A DNA stretch of 64,000 nt from Sweltsa coloradensis (Eukaryota > Arthropoda > Insecta > Plecoptera > Chloroperlidae). The translations under genes were made by a program, and so were the position numbers. The DNA lies in contig JAMZAV010000101.1 in assembly GCA_024449915.1 (NCBI GenBank), forward strand, positions 558,001 through 622,000, read 5' to 3'. Below the pieces are notes generated by a model that searched no databases, was not told where the DNA came from, and saw only the letters and a program-made list of their open reading frames with translations. Positions 1 through 11,600 of the stretch are shown here, piece after piece; position 1 is the stretch's first letter, and each line of letters begins with the position of its first letter.

Positions 1-1060
1 GAGGTGCCGGGTAGTCACGAAATGTGCACTTTTAACAATCATGTGCAGTTTGAATCTTGGTTCATAAATAACACCTTTTGATACTTAGTTTTTAACCCTT
101 ACAGTCCCTTTGGCCTCAATTGTGTACATTCAACTTTGTAATTTATTTGCGGGTAAACAATATGTTTTTTTGATTTTACCCTGATTGTTTTTGGGGGTTA
201 AAAAAAAAAATGCCCCAGGCCAATAGTACGAACGGTATCTTTTTTTTTAGAGAAGTTTGAAAATACACATCTACCAAAAACAGCTATAAACGAGAACATT
301 TTGGTTTGTCCCGGAAATTTGATATATCTCTAGTATTGCAGGTATTTGAGGTACACAAAATCAAAGATATGCAAGAAATTCAGGAAAAAAATCTAGTTTT
401 AGGAATGCACTTCAAATTTAAATTTAAACCAAAAATGAAGCTTTAATTCAAAATCCAAAATTTCCTAGAATTCCTTAAATAACACGAAAAAAAAATATTT
501 GAAAAACACTAAAAATCTTAGAAAAAATTAGCATTTTGAAAATATTGCTTAAAATAACTTAATTTTGGCCAATTTAATTCGGTACTGAAAGGGCTAAGGT
601 AATAATATATTAATACATAATTGGGAAACAATCTATGATTATTGGATACCATTAATCAAATCTACGTTCCCCTGGATTGATTTTTTGTAGTTTTTTAAAT
701 ACAAATAAGTGTCTGGTGGGAAACCTTCCCCGAGACAAAGTTATGCCCCTCTTCATGTGTTTAACGATATATTTTAGTGTCAAGGTAGTTGTGATGGGAA
801 TGTACTTGGGGTGTCAGTCTACGAGAACTTGATTATTTGAAGAAAACCTAGGGAAACCCCTTCAGTGAGGATTGTCGATGGCGGGTGTTGAATTCGGAAC
901 CTCCCGAATTGGAGTCTCATGCGTACCGTTTGAGGGGCTACAATTATTGTAAGGTTGCTTAGTTGGATTTCTTAAAAAATTAAGTTCTACATTTCACATT
1001 GAAACTCATTATATTGAATTATAGTACATGGTACTGATATCACAATCAGTACTCTTGAAG

Positions 1061-1198
1061 GGTGTCTAGAAAGTCGGGCTGCTAAGGAAGCTTCCCAGCG
1101 TCGCGACGTTGATTTCAATCTAGTTCCCGTTCCAAATGCCAAGAGTGGATTCAAGCAAAGATTGTTGGATTTGCGACAACCATCTTGGGATGTGTTGC
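1061..1198 (+). pseudogene. LINE remnant: RNase H tail and linker
   Basis: The plus frame encodes ESRAAKEASQRRDVDFNLV and then LDLRQPSWDVLQ. The R-AAKEA and W-x-x-x-x pattern resembles the end of the RNase H domain of I/Jockey-like non-LTR retrotransposons. The frame stops at the AAATC-repeat insertion at 1199, and the same element seems to resume at 1803. Defective. Confidence 0.55.
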
Positions 1199-1797
1199 AA
1201 ATCAAATCAAATCAAATCAAATCAAATTTTATTTTCTTACTTACAGTTTACAGTTTACAGACATGTACATAGCACAGAACATTAAGTTATTAGTAAGAAA
1301 GAAAAGCCCAACTAAGACTAATTGTCTTGTGTTTGGGCTGTGTTAGAAAAATAGTTACTTATACTACATGGCCGCCATAATACAATACAGTGAGTGATAC
1401 AATATAATAAGTAGATGAGGAAAGAAAGTACAGGTTTATGATAGGAACATTTCACCTAATTCTATATACATTTTCTCTTAATTTTAAAATAATATGAAAT
1501 ATAAAATATAAAATATAAAGTATATAATATAAAATATCAGACATTAACTTAGAAATAAAGTTATAATATAATTTATTCCACTCAAATCAAATTTATGTCA
1601 ACTGTGACCTAAAACTAATTCTAAAACTAATTCTAAAACTAATACTGCTACTACTAAGTTACTACTACTACTACTACTACTAATTCTAATTTCTATATTG
1701 TGTAGCTATATGTTTTTCTATTTAGGTTACGTACTTCCACACTTTTTGAATATGTTATTCATTGCAATTAGGTCTTCCAAATGTTGTCTGTAACATA
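1199..1797 (-). mobile_element. Retroposon 3' end nested in the LINE remnant
   Basis: Starts with (AAATC)n, which on the minus strand is a TTTGATTTG tail, followed by about 570 bp of AT-rich non-coding sequence with short (CTA)n runs near 1665. CAAAT occurs on both sides of the insert and may be a target duplication. It separates two blocks that read as one LINE, so it is probably a later insertion. Confidence 0.5.
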
Positions 1798-1802
1798 ACA
1801 AA

Positions 1803-2335
1803 TTGCGTAGTGTGATGCCCACACTGACTAATAAAATACGTCCACCTACGTCTCGACTCTCACGTAGAGAAGAGGTGGTATTGTCCAGAATTCGAATAGG
1901 CCACACACGTCTAACTCACGGATATCTTTTAACCAGAGATAAGGTTATTCCCATATGTGACATATGTGATGTACCTCTAACCGTACATCATATGATAGCA
2001 GAATGTACCAAATATGATGCCTTGCGCACGCAATTTGATCTCTCCCAATGATATGAAGAACTTCTATCATATGATAACGGCGACAAACTTTCTAAATTCC
2101 TCATCCATAGTAATCTATTTAACAAAAATTAATTTACATCATACACATTTCTTAAATTTATTTATTTTCATACATAACTTTTGTTTTGCTGTTACTGTCA
2201 TCATCATCATTTTATTTTGTTAATTAAAAACAATATAATCATCAAACACAACATTAACTCATCTCATCAACTTTCAGTATCACAGGCGGCGCAATATGAC
2301 CTAACCGATTGAAGCGCCCTAGTTTCTCACGTCGT
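1803..2335 (+). pseudogene. LINE remnant: C-terminal Cys/His motif and 3' UTR
   Basis: The open frame to 2051 reads RREEVVLSRIRIGHTRLTHG, then ICDICDVPLTVHHMIAEC. This RIGHTRLTH plus C-x2-C...H-x4-C pattern is the standard C-terminus of non-LTR retrotransposon polyproteins with RNase H (I/Jockey-like groups). Only about 80 residues survive. The tail to about 2335 includes GCGCAATATGACCTAACCG and AAGCGCCCTA, as in 3' UTRs of such elements. The reverse transcriptase and endonuclease are missing, so it is inactive. Confidence 0.8.
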
Positions 2336-2559
2336 CGTCGTGTCTAGAAAGTGCTTAGTTATGGTTTGGATAGTAAGTCTTCAATAATATATTGATTTCA
2401 AGTACGGTAACGCAAAGAAAATCCAATAAGCCAATACTTTTGGCTCTCATGTTGTTCCTCAGGTATTCTTCCAAGGCTAAGCGACGTATGTTGCGTGGGA
2501 GAAAATGACTCGTCTGTCGCAGGTCGTAACGTGGCACAAAGGGGGTTCAAAGCGCCGAA

Positions 2560-2730
2560 CAAAAGCTTACTGAGTTACACTAAAACAAAAGCCAGTGTCC
2601 CAGAGGGCTTTGTGAATGGATGGAAGAGCATTGAACAGCTCCGATGAACTGAAATCTTCGCTCGCGGTGTCGAGTTTGAGGGCGTGGTCCAGTGACGTCT
2701 CGCCGAAGCTCGGGGAGGCATCATTATCTG
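2560..2730 (-). other. Unexplained coding-like patch
   Basis: On the minus strand one frame stays open for about 57 codons and has coding-like composition: DASPSFGETSLDHALKLDTA, then EDFSSSELFNALPSIHKALW. A possible acceptor CCTAGCAG precedes it and a possible donor GTAAGC follows. A second open stretch, RYDLRQTSHFLPRNIRRLAL, lies in another frame at 2355-2537. I do not recognise either. The phase does not fit directly after NPDC1 exon 5536-5638 (0 versus 1), so it may be another gene's exon, a later NPDC1 exon after a missing one, or a decayed transposon ORF. Confidence 0.3.
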
Positions 2731-2734
2731 CTAG

Positions 2735-3996
2735 GCCTAACTAATCACGCAGTTCACACGGGGATTAATAGACAAATACGTCCATGTTCATGTAGTTGAC
2801 TGACGTTTCACGTCACCATTAAATAAACATAAAATAAAAATAATTGAAGTTATTCATTTTTTAGAGTCCACCCACTTTTAGTAAATAAATAAATTAGTTA
2901 ATTCATACATTTACAAATTAGTTAGATCACTTTTTAAAACACAGACTATTCCAAAAGGCATATGGACCCGAAAAGTAATAAAAAAAATAAAACATATGAC
3001 CAGATGATGGTGGTGGTTGAAGTTAGTTTTTTACTTTTATCATTCAAAAATCATATTATTCCTGTGTTTATGCTTTTCTTATGAATGAGTGTGCGATTAT
3101 TCCATTTGAGTTTGTATCTGTACATAATAGGATATATATTCGTTATTAAAAAAAGTCCACATATTACAGCTGCGTTTTCAAGGTCAGGATATACGAACAT
3201 AAAATATTCAAAGCCACCATCTTTAATATCTTCACCAGCTTCCTATTATGCGATCCCTCCCCAGATAGGAAATAATGAAATTCCACAGAATATAATGACA
3301 TTCCAAGAGCTCTGGACGCGTTCATATATTCTCCTCATATAACTGAATTACTTCTTCTCTCAGCTGAAATGAATACAGAATTCCGTTCCGTGGGTACCTA
3401 GTTCAATTTCATGCACGGTGGTAAACTCGTTTCTCAGCCCAGCAGAATTAGATTGTGAATACCGTGATATCAGATAGACATTATAAATAGGCATACAGGA
3501 TAATAGAATTATGGTTTCCACAGATTTTTAAATGCTATGAATACAAAATTTCCCTTTTATCGATATTCATTCAGTATATTACACAAACCTTGATAATAAT
3601 TAATTACATAATTACAACAAGAAAAAAATTGATTTTTTCATGTAATTTCAAAGATAACCTTGGAATGAATAACATTTCTTAATTTTTAATCGGTATATTT
3701 GTTAATTCTAATACAATCCATAGAAATTTAAAATTAAAAATGGTCAGGATAGATTTTGTAATTTGTGGATTGTATTAAAAATTTACAGTTTGAATTATTA
3801 GTTTTCTTCAAATCATCCCTTGTACCAATATACCCTATCTAACAGTTTTAAACCATTTTGTAAAATCGATTGTTAACAATTAATATTACGTGTAATAATA
3901 TATATTTTTAATTTAACTGGTCGAAAAATTAAAAGGTGTTGTTTGATTGTTTATCACTCTATGGTAACAAGATTGATTTTGTTTGTTAATTTTGAT
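2735..3996. other. AT-rich stretch with no supported feature
   Basis: No coding, splice or repeat structure that I can support. Scattered open frames have no coding character. Confidence 0.6.
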
Positions 3997-4385
3997 TAAG
4001 GGCGCGTTAACCGTAAGGTCATAATGCGCCACTCTAGCGTAGGGGAGGGATATGGGAAGGAAAGTCCCATGCTGGTCAGAACTAGCCACAGGTAGGGGGA
4101 AGGATGGGGGGTTCTTACTTCGCGGTCGTAATCGTCTTTGTCATCGTTTGTAGTGTACCTGTCGTCGTCGTCTCAACGTTGCCGTCGAGGAGGTCGTCAA
4201 GGGAAGGAGAGTTCCCCGACGATGATTGCAAAGCTCGCCTCTAGTTTCAGGGAGTAATACTACCCTTCTTACTAGCTGATGTTTTCTAGATGGACTTTTC
4301 TCTTGGTTTGCGATTAACAGAGCCATGCTGTGGAAAAATTCTTCTCCGAGCCCAGACGGGGTCATGGTAACAAGAAAGAAAATCT
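3997..4385 (+). repeat. Dispersed repeat, GCGCGTYAAC family
   Basis: Starts GGGCGCGTTAACCGTAAGG, then TCATAATGCGCCACTCTAGC, and carries a GC-rich body with CTGGTCAGAACTAGCCACAG and TTTCAGGGAGTAA. Related copies are at 14396-14510, 17474-17515 (head only), 30060-30410 (minus), 41424-41665 (body only) and 47733-47830. Non-coding, class unknown. Confidence 0.75.
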
Positions 4386-5535
4386 AAGACCAAACTGGCC
4401 CTAACATGACCAGCCGAACATGAAATCAACCCATTTAGACAGCACTTTATTTGAATGGGATTTTAATTGCCATTTATATATTTAAATAAATATTAACTTC
4501 TCATGGCCCCGTGACACTATGACATTTTATTAATTTATCTATTAAATTTGCTATTATATTAGGCTTACCAAGAAAACAGACGTTAATATGAAAACTGATG
4601 GTATCTATTTGAATCATGTTGATTTTGATCTAAGGTAACAGTTTACATGTGTGGAAGTCTGAGTCAGACAGCGTAAAGTTAACTTCGATCTAGCGGCGTC
4701 ATGCGGAGACTTCGAACCTCCTACAGGATATTGGTATACACATGCGCCAAACTAACTCCCAACAGACGCCGTCAATCTCCATCAGGTAAGCTACAAGCTT
4801 CGGCCATCACAGCGAAGTAAATATAGACAAGGAGATCGGGAGCGAAGAAGCTACATCGCTAATTAGAGACTACCCACGCATGAAACTGATCAAAACTTTA
4901 TAAGTACAGTTTTCCTTTAGTCAGAATGAAGATGATACCCTAATTACAAGCAAGGTACTTTTAGAATTTCGTATTGATCGATGAAATAATTTGTCTATAA
5001 ACTTTGATTGAAGCTCGAAATTTGAAACAGTGAATGTGTATCACATGTAGCACTTGTGTTTGCATCACTATGTATCACACATGAAGGTAGTTGTGACAAT
5101 GATTGTTGGTGTGCATTATAAACCCATTTGACGTACGATATATCTGTACCTATTGAACGAAGGAACGACGTGCAAACTCAGCATAAAACATGGATTTGTG
5201 TAATTTTGTAATTATTTTTGCAACCATCACCACTCTGTTTTCAATAGGATACGTAAAGCAGTAATAAATGTAAATAGTTTTCACTACTCTGTATTGAGAA
5301 TTATGATGGTTATTAGCAGGTTATGACAGCGCAAAGCCTTTACTTAAACATTTTCTAAATATGGTATACTTCAAAAGTCACATCTTTCAATATGTTAATC
5401 AAGCTTATGATAATGACTAGGTGTTTCACTGGAATAATTGTTTGCAAATGACCAAACTCTTCGTAATTCAAATCTGAATTTGAATAGACCGCCAATTCCT
5501 GAGCCAATGAGAGGTGTGACATATGACATACATAC
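4386..5535. other. NPDC1 3'-side intron, no supported feature
   Basis: AT-rich sequence following the donor of exon 5536-5638. I searched it on the minus strand for the expected last NPDC1 exon and found none. Confidence 0.55.
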
Positions 5536-5638
5536 CGGTGCCAACCCAGGACACTCGTACACAGTGTAGTCGCCTTCCTCGCCTTCCTCGTCGCTCTCTG
5601 CCTCCGACACTGACCCGTTCCTCTCATTAGCCGCTTGG
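5536..5638 (-). CDS. NPDC1: NPDC1 exon: acidic tail with GDYTVYECPGLAP
   Basis: This 103-nt exon has the acceptor TTGTGTTTCAG and donor GTATGTATG. It encodes QAANERNGSVSEAESDEEG, then EEGDYTVYECPGLAP. The acidic run followed by GD(Y/F)TVYECPGLAP is the second diagnostic block of NPDC1. In the family it is followed by TGEMEV-NPLF and the C-terminus. This exon stops exactly after LAP in phase 0, so at least one more coding exon is required. I scanned 1-5535 for a minus-strand TGEME-like start and found none; it is probably below coordinate 1. Confidence 0.95.
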
Positions 5639-8600
5639 CTGAAACACAACAATTGATTGTTGAACTATGATGTTTAATCTAGGCTTTATAGTAGGCGACT
5701 ATGACGCTGTTATGTTAGTACTTTAGACAGAAATTTAAAAAAAGTGACTACACCGGGTTCAATCCCCGGTGTAGTCACTTTTTTATATTTTGTCTCTCTA
5801 AAGTTCTAATATATATTTATTACTTAATTACTTAGCTTATTTCTATATTCAACATACATCCAATTTAAATACAAAAAAGATTTACAGAGGAGAACAACTT
5901 TAATAGGACTATGTGATGTAAATATACATCTGTAAGTATTTTAAACAGAATATGTTTTGAATGAAATTAATATTTACAAACTCTGAAAGGTACTTTTAGT
6001 ATTCTTGTCATAACAGACAGGAAAGTTAACATTTGTTATTTTTAGCAGCAGCTGATATTGACTTGTATGGTCGAGACTGGGAAAACTTACAGCGAGATAA
6101 ACTTTCTTCTCAAGTCTCAAGAACTTTGAAAAGATCAATACAAAAATATCCATACGTGAAATAGTCCTATCTTTATTGATTTTGAACTTGCAGACAAATA
6201 CCTATCTGTATGAGGCAAAACAGTTTACATTACTAGTGAAACATAACCGTACGGTACTTAAATTACGATGAGATTGTAATTAGGTCTGTGCGGGTAGTTC
6301 TGACAGTCGGGTCGCATTCGAGCTCGGATAATAAACTGCTTCGGGGTTGAGATTCGGGTCGGGTAGGGAAAAGATTACAATTCACTGCATGTAAAAATAA
6401 AATAAATTTACTTGTGTAGGATCATACAATGACTTTTTCTCCAAATTCATTTTCCACTGTCTAAATTTTCATTGAATGGCATTTTATACACAGATAAAAT
6501 TAATTTAAATTATTACAAATGAAACTATATAACAGGTAGTCACGTTGTAAATAAAAATCATTGGACTTTTCACTGTTATTAATATTTTTATAAAAAAAAA
6601 ATTAATTGAAATAAAAATATTAATAACAGTGGAAAGTCCAATGATTTTTAATTTAAATCGTCTGGACCGGCACCTCCACCAAGAAAGAATGTAAATCCTA
6701 AAGCAAATTCCCCCAAACCTTTATTTTAGTCTGTCCCCAAATATACCCAACTCAACCTGACCCGAAATTTGTGTACTCACACACCACTATTGTAATAATC
6801 ATCCTGTTACTTACCTCTCCATGGCTATAATCTGCTGTTTCTGGTGCTGGTAGTGGTACATCTGGGCAGAGTGCGCCAGCTTCCTGTCGCCGGTCGGCGA
6901 AGTGTCCTTGTTGGGCCCGGTCACGCCGTACGCAGGGTACTCGACATCGGCGGCCATCTTTGCATTCTTCTGCAGCCTACAACAACAACAACCAAGCAGT
7001 GTAAGACCGACAGTCAATTCTAAGACATGGTATGTGAAGTGGGACTGTTAGAATCGATATAACTAACAGGAAAGTCTGCAGGTTTGCGACAACTTTTTCA
7101 TTAGATGGCCACCTCCATTGCGAGTGGGTCGAAAAGTGGGTAGAAGAACGTTGAATTTATTTTATTGACCATCGACCTTTCTATTCGTGTGATAATCATT
7201 TATCAATGGTCAAATTAAGTTATAACCACTTGAGACGAATTTGTTCTACGAAAAATTGTTTTTTTTATTTCGAGGTAATTACTTGATTCGATTGTGTGGA
7301 ACCCTCAATGGAAGGTTCGACTGTCAGTTGAATAGATTATAAATTATTCTCGTAAATTGCTAGACCCAGGCGTGGTGGTGGTGGTAACCTGAAGGAAAAG
7401 GATCGTACACCTATTACTTGCTATCGGCTTTCATATCCAAGGACCCGGCACCTCCAACAAAGACATCCCCTGTCACCCAAGTTTGACTATCGACGGAACT
7501 AGCCTACATTCTAGATTCATGATCGAGTTTATTAACAATATTTCCAAACCTAAATTATCGCAGGAATCAAGTTAAACCTTAGCACTTAAGTTTGATAATT
7601 ATAATAAAACCATACGAGGTTCAAATAATTTCAACAATATTGTTTAAATTTAAAATATGAAGTGGAACATATTTTGTATCTGTCAAAATAATATCCTCGA
7701 ACAAGTAACAATGAAAACTGTAAAGATAAAGACAAATTTAACAGGGTCGTCTAACTAACTCCCGTATTCATCCGATGTCCCACGACAAGGTTCGCTTACA
7801 AATTAGTTGAACAAACTTTCGACTCTAGTGCAAAACTACTGCCCCGGCGCAAAGGCATCATTATAACATCGTAACGAGGGCCTGACTCGATCGTCGCTCG
7901 GAAACTTCCTTCTCAAGTGAAGATTGAAGCACGCTCGAGGTGCCGGACCCTTTACTTCTTATCAGCTAAAAAAATATGCGAATTTGAATACGTTTTTATT
8001 CCATTTAATGATTGATTGATTGGATATTGCTTAACGTCTCATATTTATGCAACTTGGCTAATCGAGACGAATTCCATTTACACCTTTATGTAGGCATATA
8101 GGCCCTACAATGCAAAATATTATCAAAATTGTTGGCTACGCATAAATAAGTTTTTGTTATTGGTATTGGTATTTAAATAACTAACTTAGGTAGATTCAGG
8201 AAATGGCCAGATCAATAACCGCTTTTGGCAATCCCGAACGAAACTTTATTCCGAGTTGATTACAAAATAAGACGAATGAGTGGTTGATTTTTCTTTTTTA
8301 GCTCTTTGACGTTCCCTTCCATATTGCCTTGAATATGACTTGGACACAGAAAATACCTAGAATGCATGAACATTGTCTGGGCAAGTTCCTTACGAAAAAG
8401 TCGGAATTTAAATTATATGTTCAATTTAAAGCTAGGCCTAGACCCCTTTCACAATACAATTTCACGTTATATTTTTTACAAAACAAATTACGTGATCATG
8501 GAAGTTGAGTTTGGGTCGCTAAAGACACAAAAAAATTAAATGGTGACACGATATGACTGATAAAACACCGTGTACGATTCGAGCTGAATCAACTGTAGCT

Positions 8601-11600
8601 AAATACTAGCATAAGATTGAAAGAAAACAAGGTGCACGTTATCACATTATTAATGTTTAACTAGGAAAACGCTTAAGTCCCGCCGCGTTGTTGGATGAGC
8701 GTAATTGGTGCATTGAGCTTCCATGTGTTACGCATATTTTCTGTTGTTCTGTGAAAAAATCATAACTTAGTCGAAGATTTTTTTTTTTAATTAAATTAAA
8801 TTAAATACAAAAATAACTTAATTTTATTAATTAATCGTAATTTTTAACAAAGAAAAAAATCGTAAAATTGCAATTTTCATAAGAAATAAATATTCGATTG
8901 CGCTCAAATTTATCACGAATATATTAATTCATGAAATTAAGGTTCTGTGAAAAAATAATTACAATAGGATAAAGCATGTAGGTGTAATAAGTCAAAGAAT
9001 TGTTTTAAAAAAGAAAAAAACCCGTAAAATTTCGATTTTCATGAGAAATAATTTTTCGATTACGCTCAAATTTCTCACGAATATCTTAATTCATGAAATT
9101 AAGGTTCTGTGAAAAAATCATCACAATCGGTTAAAGCATGTAGGTGTTATAAGTCGAAGAAAGTTTTAAAAAATAAAAAAAAAATCGTAAAATTGGGTTT
9201 TTTTATGAGAAAAAATTCCCGATTGCGCTCAAAAACGTGGCAGTTCTAAGTTCAGAGATTTCGAAGGCCTCCATGAAATTTCATCGCAATCGGAGTATCG
9301 GTTTAGCCGGAATCGTGTTAACAGACACACAAAAATACAGAAAGAAAAAAAAAACATTCCGGATTTTTTTCTCCAGTGTAGTGAAATGGAATCTTCGCTT
9401 CGCTCGCTGCGCTCATCCAATTAATCGATGATCCTTTGTGTAATGCACATAAAATTCTACCCACAAACAAGGCGCTGCAAATTTTAAAGAAAATATGTTT
9501 CAACAAAGCGAAGATGAAAATAAATGTTAAGTCTTGAACAACGCGCACAAAATAATAAACAAGGCCAACAAACACGACGGTTATGCTTTTATGTTCCCAT
9601 CATAAACTTAAATCCCTTGAACGCTTGTGGCTTAGTGTTTCCACGTGTCGCGAGCATTAGACATGCAGCCACTCAACACTGTTCTTAGTTGTTAAGCCTG
9701 TTGAGTGCTCCAGGAGCTTTGTTTACAGCAGAAGAAGGTTCCTCTCAACTTCTCAGCCTTTGTGGAACTGACATTACTATCATCGGGAACGGTAAATTCA
9801 ATATCCGCTCGATCAAAGCATGCATGAAATGCCAATACGCCGCAATTCATATTGAAATGTCAAGTAACATCAAATACGGCGTTTCGTCGTCGTTGGAGAA
9901 ATGAAATCTTCTGTCATACAATCCAAAATATAAATAGATAATTAGGTATTGATTTTCTACCCACGTCTTTACTCGAGCTGATTTGAAGTAGGTAGTGAAT
10001 ATAAATTACATGTATTATGTACCTAGATAATATCGAGTTTTCAACTATTGGTTTTTCTAAGATTTATTGTGTAGATTCCTGTATTTCGGTTTGTAAAAGT
10101 GCATTTAGACGGGCAATTTATAGCTTAAATTAGGATTACACATATTGGAAGCAATCATTGCTAAAAGTAGGACTAAGCTCAACTTATTGGCAACATTGCT
10201 AGCGAAACAATCTCATGTGTGTATTCGAAATTTCGGCAATGAATTAGTCGAAGGGCACCTTTAAAATATGTATTTAATTAATAAATTCACATATAACATT
10301 GATAACAAGGATCAGCAGAGTTATTATAGAGAGGAGTAACTTTTTATTTTATTTTTGAATTTTTATTTTAGTCATTAATTTTAAAACCTGGCATTGGCCA
10401 TTAAAAAAACTTTCGCAGGAAAAATTACTTAAACAAACACGCTTTTTGGTTTACTATTAAATATTTTACGGTGTTTCTCGCCGAAACTGAATAGTGCGAA
10501 CTGGGGTTACAAAGAACTTTGCATTGGCGTTTCACAAAAACAATGCGTTCCCTGCAACTTCACAAGAAACTTGTCGAGAAAATTTGCAACCATCGCCACG
10601 TCCCTTGAGGACAGTAAATATACAGAAGAAAATGGATGGGGATATTTGTTTCGATTCTTTGAATAGCATTGAATCCCTGGAGACTTGACACATATCCGCG
10701 GATACTTTCTAGTACCGTATTAATGTGCTTCTTTACGTATAACATGTTCCCAAACATAGCCAGTAATATAGATTCGATTCTATAGAAACTGGTTAGAGCT
10801 ATCTCCTTCAGCATAACAATATTAACATGGGCAAGAGAATCAAAACCTAATAATTGTATTTTAATTTTCTCGTAAATATTTGTATTACAATATTAAGATA
10901 AATGTGAAATAATCGTACTATCATCCAGGTGATAATTTAAAATGACGTGTAACTGTGAGTGATGTCATTAAATTTTCTGATGGCAAATGGCAGAGAGTTC
11001 CAGCCCGTTGCGCCCTGGTAATAAATTAATAAATTAAGCGATAGCCTTCAGAAGTCGATAACTTGCAAAGGCCACCTAGCGTGTTTTAGTTTGCAGTTTA
11101 AAAGTAGGCGTACTGATATCGTTTTGTATGGAACTCTATAGCTAAAGCGTATACAAACTTCCACTCAATTAAAAATCTATTCATAAACGAATACAAATTT
11201 CAACAGATATTAACGTTTTACCAGAGTAAAGTGACAAAAAGTGCCTACATATTCTGTTTCCTGCTGCCGTTGTGAATAATACAGTCGTGTCTATCTGGAG
11301 ACTACAATGCCCACAGTAAATACAGAGCTTAGAGTACGTGGAAATGCATCCACTCCAAGGTACTTTATTTACTCAAAAGACTATTTATAGGATAACCCTT
11401 CAAAGCTTTCTATAAAACCTAAGTAAAACCAAAGTAAAACTCATGTTCCCAAGCCACCTGTTGGCGCTCATTCAAAGGACCTAAATAGCTTTGGAATCTG
11501 ATTAAATTTCACCCATGTTGGCCCTACCAATAGATTTGGTTTTCGATTAATTGAAATGGGCTTAGGTTAAAACTCTGCCAGTCGATAAAACAAGCAAGTG

